Shown: piece after piece, positions 7,485 to 13,510 of the stretch
Numbering within the stretch: the first letter of the stretch is position 1
Layout: each line of letters begins with the position of its first letter
Origin: JBBUX01 sp037445775
Lineage (GTDB): Bacteria; Actinomycetota; Coriobacteriia; Anaerosomatales; PHET01
Reading direction: 5' to 3'
DNA length: 13,510 bases
Assembly (NCBI GenBank): GCA_037445775.1
Contig: JBBIJX010000043.1
Coordinates: forward strand, 1-13,510
Notes under the pieces: generated by a model
The model's database searches: none
What the model was told of the DNA's origin: nothing
Seen by the model: the letters and a program-made list of their open reading frames with translations, nothing else
Made by a program: the position numbers and the translations under genes

Positions 7485-7791
7485 CAGCCTCGGAAAGCGT
7501 CACCGCGCCAGTCTCCGTGTAGATGCGCTTGACGAGCGCAAGCCCGAAAGCGGTCGAAGACACGGTCACGACGATGCCGGTGAGCACCATCGCGTGCGGC
7601 ACAGGATCCGGCACGTCGCCGGGCACACGCCGGGCTATCCCCACGAGGACGAGGAAGACGCCAGAACTGATGATGTTGAGCGCGAGCACCTTGTGCAGCA
7701 GATGCGGTCTGACTACGAGGCCGTAGAGGCCAACGCAGAACAGCAGCGCTCCGGCTGCCGCATAGAGATCGGTTTGGCTCAGTACCGGCAT
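7468..7791 (-). CDS. mrpC: Mrp antiporter subunit C (NuoK-like)
   Basis: 107 residues, three transmembrane helices, NuoK/MnhC family. The signature DPVPHAMVLTGIVV (62-75), with the following helix VSSTAFGLALVKRIY, is the standard MrpC C-terminal motif; LYGLVVRPHLLHKVLALNI makes the first loop and second helix. In the Mrp complex this subunit lies between the D and A modules and is homologous to complex I NuoK. Start choice: GTG at 7797 overlaps the upstream stop, but GGGAG lies only 2 bases before it, whereas the same GGGAG is 8 bases from the ATG at 7791, so ATG 7791 is preferred. The difference is two residues. Confidence 0.9.
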   Translation of the reverse strand: MPVLSQTDLYAAAGALLFCVGLYGLVVRPHLLHKVLALNIISSGVFLVLVGIARRVPGDVPDPVPHAMVLTGIVVTVSSTAFGLALVKRIYTETGAVTLSEAGDPGE

Positions 7792-7793
7792 CG

Positions 7794-8498
7794 TCACCGC
7801 TCCCGCTCTTGCATCTCGGGCGTCGCCGACGAGATGAAGAGGCTGATAAGGATGACTGCGATCGAGAAGGTGAGCCACGTCTCGATGACGATCATGAGCG
7901 GCTTCTCAAGCCCCTCTGGGTACTCGAGCAGCGCGCCGCCCGACAGCATGGGTGCGAGCGCGATGACGAGGAAGGCGATGAAGCCGACCGCGATCGCGAC
8001 GCGGAGCGCCACGCGCGTGACCCACCCCGGCCGCGCGTAGCCCGAGAGCGCAAGCAACACGCCCGCCGATCCCAGAACGGCTCCCGCCTGGAACGCCCCA
8101 CCCGGCGCATGTTCGCCCGCCCAGAGCAGGTATCCGCTCGTGAGGATCATCAGTGGCACAAGGAGGCGCGTCATGCTCGAGAGTACCGGATCGGCTGCCG
8201 GCTCGAGCGAAGCCCAGATGCCTGCCGACTCCTTCCGAAGCGACAGCACCCCGATTGTCGCGAGCATGAGCACCGCGATCTCGAGAAGCGTGTCGTAGCC
8301 ACGGAAGTTGAGCAACACCGCCGTGACGACGTTCTTCACGCCGCTTTCGGCCTGGCGCTCGGCGACAGAAGGGGCGAGTCCGAGATCGGTCTCGGAGATC
8401 GAGAAGACCGCCGAGCCCAGCAGCACGAAAAGTGCGGTACAGATCGCGCCGACGGCGATACGAGTCCGAAGCGACGCCTGGCCTGCAGTGTCAGTCAT
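7794..8498 (-). CDS. mrpB: Mrp antiporter subunit B with N-terminal MbhE-like domain
   Basis: 234 residues. An N-terminal helix (12-34) and a segment about 54-88 (NFRGYDTLLEIAVLMLAT) match the MbhE-type domain found at the C-terminus of MrpA or as a separate MbhE. Residues about 107-220 are an MnhB/MrpB domain with the hallmark GEHAPGGAFQAGAVLGSAG (128-146). The two are fused into one chain here, as in many bacterial Mrp-like operons. It is an integral membrane scaffold subunit needed for assembly of the antiporter. ATG at 8498 with GGAG 7 bases upstream; it overlaps the preceding DUF4040 gene by 8 bases. The polar tail ATPEMQERER ends at a TGA that almost touches the mrpC start. Confidence 0.9.
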   Translation of the reverse strand: MTDTAGQASLRTRIAVGAICTALFVLLGSAVFSISETDLGLAPSVAERQAESGVKNVVTAVLLNFRGYDTLLEIAVLMLATIGVLSLRKESAGIWASLEPAADPVLSSMTRLLVPLMILTSGYLLWAGEHAPGGAFQAGAVLGSAGVLLALSGYARPGWVTRVALRVAIAVGFIAFLVIALAPMLSGGALLEYPEGLEKPLMIVIETWLTFSIAVILISLFISSATPEMQERER

Positions 8499-8790
8499 CG
8501 CTTCGCTCCGGGGCAGTCGTCTGCGAGAGTACGGGGAACGGCACGTCGCGTCCGCGCAAGTGACCCACGGCGTCGAGGAACAGCGCGCCGGTCAGTCCCG
8601 CGCCGATCGCTGCTTCGGCGAGCGCGATGTCGGGCGCGGAGAGCCGCACCCAGGCAAGTGCTGTCAGCAGACCGAACGCGATGAACAGCACGACGGACTT
8701 GAAAAGCTTCGCCTCCGCGAGCGCCCGTAGCGCCAGCCATACGATCGCGACGACGAGGCCGACGTCAAAGAGCATGTCCGCGACGCTCAC
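8491..8790 (-). CDS. MbhD-like / DUF4040 subunit (detached C-terminal part of MrpA)
   Basis: 99 residues, three membrane helices. The motif SAPDIALAEAAIGAGLTGAL (51-70) is the diagnostic DUF4040/MbhD signature, which in canonical Mrp systems lies within the long MrpA C-terminus. Here it is a separate gene, as in archaeal Mbh clusters. LRALAEAKLFKSVVLFIAFG (21-40) forms the second helix. The GTG start at 8790 overlaps the mrpG TGA (GTGA), with GGAG 6 bases upstream. A longer reading to 8910 would run antisense-like through mrpG coding sequence and is rejected. The acidic tail ends at 8491, inside the start region of mrpB, so the two are translationally coupled. It could equally be named mbhD or mnhB1. 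Confidence 0.87.
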   Translation of the reverse strand: MSVADMLFDVGLVVAIVWLALRALAEAKLFKSVVLFIAFGLLTALAWVRLSAPDIALAEAAIGAGLTGALFLDAVGHLRGRDVPFPVLSQTTAPERSDD

Positions 8791-9089
8791 GGCTTGCTCC
8801 ACGGCCGAACACCGCTCGTTCGCGCAGCTTCCGCGACGAGATGACATGACGTAGCGCCCGCGACGAGCACGAGGACCCATATGAGCAGCAGCTTCGCCGC
8901 GACGATCCATGAGTCGGCACGCAGGGCCAACGCCACCACGATGAAGCCGAGGCCGAGGTTGTCCGCCTTCGTGAGTGCGTGGAGGCGCGTGAAGACGTCA
9001 GGGAAGCGCAGGACGCCAATGGATCCAGCCGCGAAGAAGGTCGTCCCCACAGTCAGGAGCACGATGGTCACGAGATCGGCTGCGTTCAC
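8787..9089 (-). CDS. mrpG: Mrp antiporter subunit G (MnhG/PhaG)
   Basis: 100 residues, three transmembrane helices, the typical length for MnhG/PhaG. The hallmark GVLRFPDVFTRLHALTKAD (25-43) followed by NLGLGFIVVALAL is plain. It is a small membrane subunit of the multi-subunit Na+/H+ antiporter, essential for activity in systems studied though not itself thought to be an ion channel. The GTG start at 9089 overlaps the mrpF stop; AGGAG lies 5 bases upstream. The stop overlaps the GTG of the DUF4040 gene. A much longer in-frame extension upstream has no family match and overlaps mrpF. Confidence 0.93.
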   Translation of the reverse strand: MNAADLVTIVLLTVGTTFFAAGSIGVLRFPDVFTRLHALTKADNLGLGFIVVALALRADSWIVAAKLLLIWVLVLVAGATSCHLVAEAARTSGVRPWSKP

Positions 9090-9376
9090 GACCGCTCCTC
9101 TCGCGACGCGTCCCGCACACCGTGATGCCACGCGCGTTTCACAAACGCGACCACGGTCATCGCCGCCAGCAGAGCGAAGACGAGCCCGACATCGCGCAAG
9201 GACGGCATGCCGAGCCCCTCGGCCAGCAGCAGCAGCATCCCCACCCCGGCGGTGCCGAACAGCTGTGCAGCGAGCATGCGGTCCGCAGGTGATGGCCCGC
9301 GCTCGACGCGCACGAGCCCGATCACGATCGTGCTGAGCAGCGCGCATGCGAACGCGACGTAGATCTCGCTGCTCAC
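9086..9376 (-). CDS. mrpF: Mrp antiporter subunit F (MnhF/PhaF)
   Basis: 96 residues, three helices, MrpF/PhaF family. Seen: helix 1 (5-22), RGPSPADRMLAAQLFGTAG (26-44), the position of the conserved family motif with Asp32-Arg33, and LRDVGLVFALLAAMTVVAF (60-78). It forms part of the E-F-G side of the Mrp complex. The GTG start at 9376 overlaps the mrpE TGA, with a GGGGG run 7 bases upstream, and its TGA overlaps the mrpG start. The C-terminal tail (RAWHHGVRDASREERS) is charged and cytoplasmic. Gene order and length agree with mrpEFG blocks. Confidence 0.93.
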   Translation of the reverse strand: MSSEIYVAFACALLSTIVIGLVRVERGPSPADRMLAAQLFGTAGVGMLLLLAEGLGMPSLRDVGLVFALLAAMTVVAFVKRAWHHGVRDASREERS

Positions 9377-9897
9377 TTGGCACCCCCTGCGTCCCGCCCA
9401 CGCCCGTCGCCGGCATCTGCTTTCGCTTCCATACCAAGCGAGGCCGCGATCCGGTCCTCGACGAGCCGCACATCATCGACGATGGGTTGCGTGCGGTCGA
9501 GGACGTGCATCACGAGCACGTCCCCATCGAAGCCCGAGCTGAGCGTCCCCGGTAGCAGGCTCACCGTGTCAGCTAGCAACACCCGCGCGGCCTCCGAGCG
9601 CAACCGCATCGGATAGCGGACGAAGCCGGGGTCGATAGGGATTGACGGTCTCAGCGCCCGCAGTGCGACGTCGATGCCACCCAGCATGGAATGGTACGCG
9701 AAGAAGCCCGCGAAGCGAGCCGCCGCGGCCGGACGCAACTCCCATCCGCGCTGTGGTGTCAGCCGGATAGATACGGCGCTAGCAGTTGCCACGAACGCAA
9801 CGCCGAACGGCCACGACGAGACATCCCCTTCGCAGAGCACCCACCACATAGACGCGAACACCAGTGCGCGCTCGATGAAGCGAATGAAGAGTCGCAT
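9373..9897 (-). CDS. mrpE: Mrp antiporter subunit E (MnhE/PhaE)
   Basis: 174 residues, MrpE family. Two N-terminal helices (5-22 and 29-48), a third membrane-associated segment around 60-78 with GGIDVALRAL (73-82), then the signature TVSLLPGTLSSGF (111-123; MrpE proteins carry a T-L-x-P-G-T-L-type motif) and a soluble C-terminal domain to about 155. The final 20 residues are Gly/Asp-rich and probably disordered. The ATG at 9897 follows the thrS stop by 4 bases. The ribosome binding site is weak (TAGG close by, GAGG about 14 upstream), which suggests reinitiation by ribosomes leaving thrS. An extended reading to 10212 would overlap thrS and is not credible. It is the first gene of the antiporter block. 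Confidence 0.9.
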   Translation of the reverse strand: MRLFIRFIERALVFASMWWVLCEGDVSSWPFGVAFVATASAVSIRLTPQRGWELRPAAAARFAGFFAYHSMLGGIDVALRALRPSIPIDPGFVRYPMRLRSEAARVLLADTVSLLPGTLSSGFDGDVLVMHVLDRTQPIVDDVRLVEDRIAASLGMEAKADAGDGRGRDAGGAK

Positions 9898-9901
9898 CAG
9901 C

Positions 9902-11818
9902 CTACACGGCCTCGCTCTCGATCCGTTCGATGAAGGCGTCGACGCCCATCGCCCCGATATCGCCCTCGATACGTTCGCGGACGCCCACCGTGCCCTCGTC
10001 GGCTTCGCGGTCGCCCACGACCAGCATGTAAGGCACCTTCTGCTGCTGCGCCTTGGCGATCTTGATGCGCATCGGCTCGTTCTGGTCGTAGACCTCGACG
10101 CGCACGCCGGCATCGCCGAACCGCTTGGCCACACTCGTCGCGTAGTCCAGGTGCCGGTCGGCGATGGGGATGATAACCGCCTGCACAGGCGCGAGCCAAG
10201 TCGGGAACGCACCGGCGTAGTGCTCGATGAGGATCCCCAGGAAGCGCTCCATCGAGCCGAGGATCGTGCGGTGGAGCATGAACGGCCGCGCCTCGGTGTT
10301 CTCGGCGGTGCGATAGGTCATGTCGAATCGCATCGGGTTGTTGAAGTCGACCTGGATCGTCGCGGTTTGCCACATGCGGCCGATGGCGTCTCTCAGTTTG
10401 ATGTCGATCTTGGGCCCGTAGAACGCGCCGTCGCCCTCGTTGACCTCGTAGGCCATGCCCCGCTGGTCAAGCGCGTCCATGAGCGCCTTGGTCGCGTGCT
10501 CCCACTCCTCGTCGAAACCTTCGATGGACTTCTCTGGCCGCGTCGAGACCTCGGCCGTGTACTCGAAGCCGAAGACGCTGTTGACGTAGTCGACGAGGTC
10601 AAGCATGAGCATGACCTCAGGCGTCACCTGTTCGGCGGTGCAGAAGATGTGCGCGTCGTCTTGGGTGAAGCCGCGCGCCCTCATCAACCCGTGCACCACG
10701 CCAGAGAGTTCGTGGCGGTAGACGGTGCCGAACTCGAACATCCGGATGGGCAGGTCGCGGTAGGAACGCACGTCGTTGTTGTAGATCATGATGTGACCCG
10801 GGCAGTTCATCGGCTTGATGCCGTAGTCGTTGACACGCCCCTCGCCTTCGTCGACCTCGAAGAAGTACATATTGTCGCGGTAGTTGTCCCAATGCCCCGA
10901 GATCTTCCAGACGTCGGCCTTGTAGACGTGGGGTGTGATCGCTTCGACGTAGCCACGCCGGTAGAGCTCCGCGCGAAGCCACTCCTGGATGAGCCGCAGC
11001 ACGCGGGCGCCCTTGGGGTGGTAGAGCGGAAGCCCGGCGCCGGCCTCCTCGTGCAGGCTGAAGAGGTCGAGTTCGCGGCCGAGCTTGCGGTGGTCGCGCT
11101 TCTCGGCCTCCTCGAGCCGCTCAAGGTACTCGTCGAGTTCACCTTGCGTGAACCACACGGTGCCGTAGATGCGCTGGAGCATGGGACGGCTCGAATCGCC
11201 ACGCCAATATGCGCCGGCCACCTTCATGAGCTTGAACGCGCCGATCCGGCTCGAATCCGGAACGTGGGGCCCGCGGCACAGGTCGATGAAGCCGCCCTGC
11301 GTGTACGTGCTGATCGTCGTGTCCTCGGGTAGCTCGTCGATGAGTTCTTGCTTGAACGGCTGGCCCTCCATGCGTTCGTGCGCCTCGAGACGCGTCCATT
11401 CCTCACGCACGAACGGAACGGCCTGCGCCGCGATCTCCTTCATGCGGGTCTCGATCGCCTCGAGGTCTTCCGGGGTGAACGTACGCCCGATGTCGAAGTC
11501 GTAGTAGAAGCCCCCCTCGATGGCCGGCCCGATGCCGAACTTCGCAAGCGGGAATAACTCGCGGACCGCCTCGGCCATCACATGGGCGGTCGAGTGGCGC
11601 AGCAGTTCGAACGCCTCGGGGCTCCTGTCGGTGAGGATGGCGACCGTGTCGCCATCCGATACGGTGCGGTTCAGATCGACCATCGCGTCGTTCACCCTGC
11701 CCGCGAGCGCCGCCTGCGCGAGCCGCGGACCTATCGAAGCCGCCACGTCGCGCACGGTCGAGCCCGTCCCGACGCGCTTCTCGGCCCCATCTGGGAGTCT
11801 GACTGTGATCTCATGCAT
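9902..11818 (-). CDS. thrS: Threonyl-tRNA synthetase
   Basis: 638 residues, full-length class II synthetase that charges tRNA-Thr in the cytoplasm. Domains: N-terminal TGS (about 1-62); editing domain with HSTAHV (75-80) and CRGPH (181-185), which hydrolyses Ser-tRNA-Thr; catalytic core from about 240 with MNCPGH (337-342), motif 2 around FEFGTVYRHELSG, and motif 3 around MLHRTILGSMERF; anticodon-binding domain (about 540-638). The zinc ligands Cys339, His390 and His516 are all present. Start: the frame can open with TTG at 11824, but ATG 11818 has AGGAG 8 bases upstream, whereas the TTG has it only 2 bases away. No T-box leader fits in the 82 bases before it. Its stop lies 4 bases before mrpE, so thrS probably shares a transcript with the antiporter genes. 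Confidence 0.97.
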   Translation of the reverse strand: MHEITVRLPDGAEKRVGTGSTVRDVAASIGPRLAQAALAGRVNDAMVDLNRTVSDGDTVAILTDRSPEAFELLRHSTAHVMAEAVRELFPLAKFGIGPAIEGGFYYDFDIGRTFTPEDLEAIETRMKEIAAQAVPFVREEWTRLEAHERMEGQPFKQELIDELPEDTTISTYTQGGFIDLCRGPHVPDSSRIGAFKLMKVAGAYWRGDSSRPMLQRIYGTVWFTQGELDEYLERLEEAEKRDHRKLGRELDLFSLHEEAGAGLPLYHPKGARVLRLIQEWLRAELYRRGYVEAITPHVYKADVWKISGHWDNYRDNMYFFEVDEGEGRVNDYGIKPMNCPGHIMIYNNDVRSYRDLPIRMFEFGTVYRHELSGVVHGLMRARGFTQDDAHIFCTAEQVTPEVMLMLDLVDYVNSVFGFEYTAEVSTRPEKSIEGFDEEWEHATKALMDALDQRGMAYEVNEGDGAFYGPKIDIKLRDAIGRMWQTATIQVDFNNPMRFDMTYRTAENTEARPFMLHRTILGSMERFLGILIEHYAGAFPTWLAPVQAVIIPIADRHLDYATSVAKRFGDAGVRVEVYDQNEPMRIKIAKAQQQKVPYMLVVGDREADEGTVGVRERIEGDIGAMGVDAFIERIESEAV

Positions 11819-11844
11819 CCTCAACGCTCCTCGTGTAGCACGAA

Positions 11845-11869
11845 CCGCCTCCCGTCCCCGGCGAGGCGG
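11845..11869. repeat. Small inverted repeat between the zinc-ribbon gene and thrS
   Basis: CCGCCTC (11845-11851) and GAGGCGG (11863-11869) form a perfect 7-bp stem around an 11-base loop, in the 82 bases between the zinc-ribbon gene's stop and the thrS ATG. No T-run follows in the direction of transcription. It could be a processing or attenuation hairpin, or simply GC-rich chance pairing. Confidence 0.25.
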
Positions 11870-11900
11870 CCCGATCGATCCTCCAGCAAAAGGCGACCGC

Positions 11901-12335
11901 CTACTGCTTCGCCTTGCAGTATGGGCAGACCCCCCATGGCAGTCGCAGTGCTTTGCCGCACTCGACGCACGGCTTCCTGAGCTTCTTCATGCAGTAGGGG
12001 CAGATGAGGAACTCGCGCTCCACTGGCTTGTGACAGGCAGGGCAGGTCTCGAGGTCCCGCGACAGCGCGATCTCCTTGGCTCTGATCTCAAGTTCCCGCT
12101 CGTGCGCGTCATCGAGGAACTCCGGTGGCCGCACCACGAGGTAGATGACCCAGCCGGCCAGCGGGAAGACGAGGGTCGAGAGCCCCCAGAACCACCCCAT
12201 CGCGCCCCGCCTGTTCGCGTCACGCCACGTCCAGAAGACGAGCGCGAGCCAGAACACGACGCCGAACAGCATGCACAGCTGCGACGTGAGCTTGAACAGA
12301 GGGCTTTCAAGAACCGGCGCGAGAAGGTCGCCCAT
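11901..12335 (-). CDS. Two-helix membrane protein with double zinc ribbon (PLDc_N-like N-terminus)
   Basis: 144 residues from ATG 12335, or 145 from the adjacent ATG 12338; AGGGG lies 5 bases before the second ATG and only 2 before the first, so the second is preferred. Numbering from the first: TM1 about 19-37 and TM2 about 47-69, with TWRDANRRGAMGWFWG between them and FPLAGWVIYLVVRPPE after, a hairpin resembling phospholipase-D N-terminal (PLDc_N) membrane segments. A charged, probably helical linker (72-96) leads to eight cysteines in four CxxC knuckles (99/102, 113/116, 124/127, 138/141), i.e. two zinc ribbons. The function is unknown; no catalytic motif is seen. It is co-directional between folC and thrS, with gaps of 51 and 82 bases. 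The ribbons might bind RNA or protein at the membrane, which is only inference. Confidence 0.85.
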   Translation of the reverse strand: MGDLLAPVLESPLFKLTSQLCMLFGVVFWLALVFWTWRDANRRGAMGWFWGLSTLVFPLAGWVIYLVVRPPEFLDDAHERELEIRAKEIALSRDLETCPACHKPVEREFLICPYCMKKLRKPCVECGKALRLPWGVCPYCKAKQ

Positions 12336-12353
12336 CATCTCCCCTTATCAGGC

Positions 12354-12374
12354 CGCCACACCGAAGGCGTGGCG
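12354..12374 (-). other. Hairpin just after folC (9-bp stem, TTC loop)
   Basis: Read on the minus strand, CGCCACGCC pairs with GGTGTGGCG (one G-U pair) around a TTC loop. It starts 13 bases after the folC stop and ends about 16 bases before the ATG of the zinc-ribbon gene. There is no U-tract behind it, so it is more likely an intercistronic stabilising or partial-termination hairpin than a full terminator. Confidence 0.35.
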
Positions 12375-12386
12375 TACGCACGGATT

Positions 12387-13510
12387 CTAGCAGAAGGTAC
12401 TCCCGCCAAGCCGCGGGACGAACAGTTGCCGCGCCTCACCCGCGAGCGTCAGCGAACCGGTCACCACCAAGCCGTCCGCCGACCGGGTCCGCAGCGCCGA
12501 TACGGCGCTGCGGACGTCAGCGAACTCCGTGGGCGCTGAACCGGTGATCCGAGCGACGATTGCCGCGAGTTCCGAGACCGGAAGCGCACGTGGCGACATG
12601 GAACGCGTCACGGCGATGCCGCTCACCGATGTGGCGAGCGCCAAGACGATGCCGGCCGCGTCCTTCTCCCCGAGAACACCCAGAATCAGGTGCGGTCGTC
12701 TGAGCGGATCGGGCCACGCGTCAGCGATCGCTCCGGCGAGGACCGTGGCCGCCTGCGGATTGTGCGCGCCGTCAACGATGACCGGCGGTGTCTCGCTGAC
12801 CAGCTCGAACCGGCCGGGGAGTCGCACCTCAGAGAGGGCAGTCGATACACTCGCCCGACCGAGCGCACCACCGACAAAGAACTCCGCGGCCGCGAGCGCT
12901 GTCGCCGCATTCGCTGCCTGGTATTCGGGCGCAGCGATCTCGAGTCCCCGGTAGACTCCGATGGAGGTTCGGACATCGAAGGTGGTTCGACCACCCGGTG
13001 ACGATGGACGCGCCTCCACGCGGTACTGCGGCTCGGCGACTGGCGCACCCGACTCGCTCGCGGCTCGTGCGACCGCGCTGCGTCCGTCAACCAGCAGCGG
13101 TCCGAGTACGGCTGACGATACGGGGCGGATGATCGCGGCCTTCTCCGCGGCGATCGCTTCCACGGTGTCGCCAAGATGTTCGGTGTGATCGAGCCCGACG
13201 CTCGTGATGACGGAGACCGCCGGCGAGACCACACTCGTCGCGTCCCACCGACCCCCCATGCCCGCCTCAAGCACCGCCGCGTCGACGCCCTCTTCGCGGA
13301 AGAGCCACAACGCGGCGGCGGTCAAGAGCTCGAACTCGGTGGGCGGCGTGGCCAGCGACGCCGAACACCGCTCAGCCGCCGCTTGCGCAGCGCCGATCGC
13401 ATCCGCGAACCGCTGATCGGTGACGACCGAGCCGCCCACCTCCATGCGCTCGGGATAGCGATTGAGCTCGGGGCTCGTGTAGAGCGCGGTGCGCCTCCCC
13501 GACGCACGGA
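12387..13510 (-). CDS. folC: Folylpolyglutamate synthase / dihydrofolate synthase (FolC), 5' end outside window
   Basis: 373 codons are visible and the frame is open to the window edge; the first visible residues (RRTALYTSPEL) lie just downstream of where the P-loop GTNGKGS should be, so about 50-60 residues are missing. FolC is a cytoplasmic Mur-ligase-family enzyme that uses ATP to add glutamate to dihydropteroate and/or folates. Visible motifs: TEFELLTAAAL, EAGMGGRWDATSVV (Mg/ATP loop), TSVGLDHTEHLGDT, EKAAIIRP, LPGRFE, VDGAHNPQA (C-terminal domain) and GVLGEKDA. An ATG at 13445 is internal, because the TSPEL region upstream of it belongs to the conserved fold. The C-terminus (LGGSTFC) ends at TAG 12389-12387. 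Whether it makes dihydrofolate as well as polyglutamates cannot be told from this. valS often precedes folC and may lie outside the window. Confidence 0.95.
   Translation of the reverse strand, partial: RASGRRTALYTSPELNRYPERMEVGGSVVTDQRFADAIGAAQAAAERCSASLATPPTEFELLTAAALWLFREEGVDAAVLEAGMGGRWDATSVVSPAVSVITSVGLDHTEHLGDTVEAIAAEKAAIIRPVSSAVLGPLLVDGRSAVARAASESGAPVAEPQYRVEARPSSPGGRTTFDVRTSIGVYRGLEIAAPEYQAANAATALAAAEFFVGGALGRASVSTALSEVRLPGRFELVSETPPVIVDGAHNPQAATVLAGAIADAWPDPLRRPHLILGVLGEKDAAGIVLALATSVSGIAVTRSMSPRALPVSELAAIVARITGSAPTEFADVRSAVSALRTRSADGLVVTGSLTLAGEARQLFVPRLGGSTFC

Noticed and set aside
8787..9476. Extended version of MrpG (229 codons)
   Set aside because: The upstream part is a shadow of mrpF in another frame. 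GTG 9089 with AGGAG 5 bases upstream gives the standard 100-residue MrpG.
9373..10212. Extended version of MrpE starting inside thrS
   Set aside because: The extra 105 residues have no MrpE similarity and overlap the C-terminal domain of thrS; the ATG at 9897 gives the normal MrpE length.
9674..11332. Long plus-strand open frame of 552 codons
   Set aside because: It lies wholly antisense to mrpE/thrS, is rich in Val-Asp-Leu-Glu/His runs typical of a reverse-frame shadow in GC-rich DNA, and matches no family. The thrS motifs on the other strand are complete.
11819..11900. T-box or other riboswitch before thrS
   Set aside because: Only 82 bases separate it from the previous gene, with one 7-bp stem and no recognisable T-box sequence.

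Overview
The window is GC-rich, and every convincing gene lies on the minus strand, so transcription runs from high to low coordinates. Start codons are often GTG and TGA is a normal stop. The gene content (a cytosolic Mvh/Hdr-type electron-transfer locus, an Mrp/Mbh-type cation/proton antiporter operon, thrS and folC) together with an Ig-like surface-protein fragment suggests an anaerobic, energy-limited bacterium. An Actinomycetota lineage of the Coriobacteriia/OPB41 kind fits best. That placement is inference from style and gene content, since no rRNA or phylogenetic marker was compared.

Layout in transcription order. 13510-12387: folC (folylpolyglutamate/dihydrofolate synthase), 5' end outside the window. 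12335-11901: a two-helix membrane protein with two zinc ribbons. 11818-9902: thrS. Starting 4 bases after the thrS stop, eight tightly packed genes (9897-2933) encode an Mrp antiporter in the order E, F, G, MbhD/DUF4040, MbhE-MrpB, C, D, then a 1018-residue protein made of two fused antiporter (MrpA/MrpD/NuoL-like) modules. Neighbouring genes overlap by a few bases or are separated by 1-4. The order matches the ion-pumping half of Mbh-type hydrogenases, but no hydrogenase subunit follows. The complex is therefore best read as a stand-alone Na+(or K+)/H+ antiporter.

2932-2326 is a roughly 600-base accessory gap. It holds a plus-strand Ig-like domain fragment with no credible beginning or end, a small minus-strand membrane-peptide reading frame that continues as a coding-like frame past an in-frame TGA, and a 10-bp inverted repeat upstream of the next operon.

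2325-1: a fusion protein with a degenerate HdrA-like N-terminal half, two [4Fe-4S] ferredoxin clusters and a C-terminal MvhD [2Fe-2S] domain, followed with a 3-base overlap by an MvhG-type [NiFe]-hydrogenase small subunit that runs off the window. A large subunit (MvhA) would be expected next, beyond position 1.

The two most unusual proteins are the HdrA-MvhD fusion, in which most HdrA N-terminal cluster and flavin motifs appear erased, and the tandem antiporter protein, whose second module has lost two of the key charged residues of the proton path. No tRNA, rRNA, CRISPR array, IS element or classical U-tract terminator was seen.
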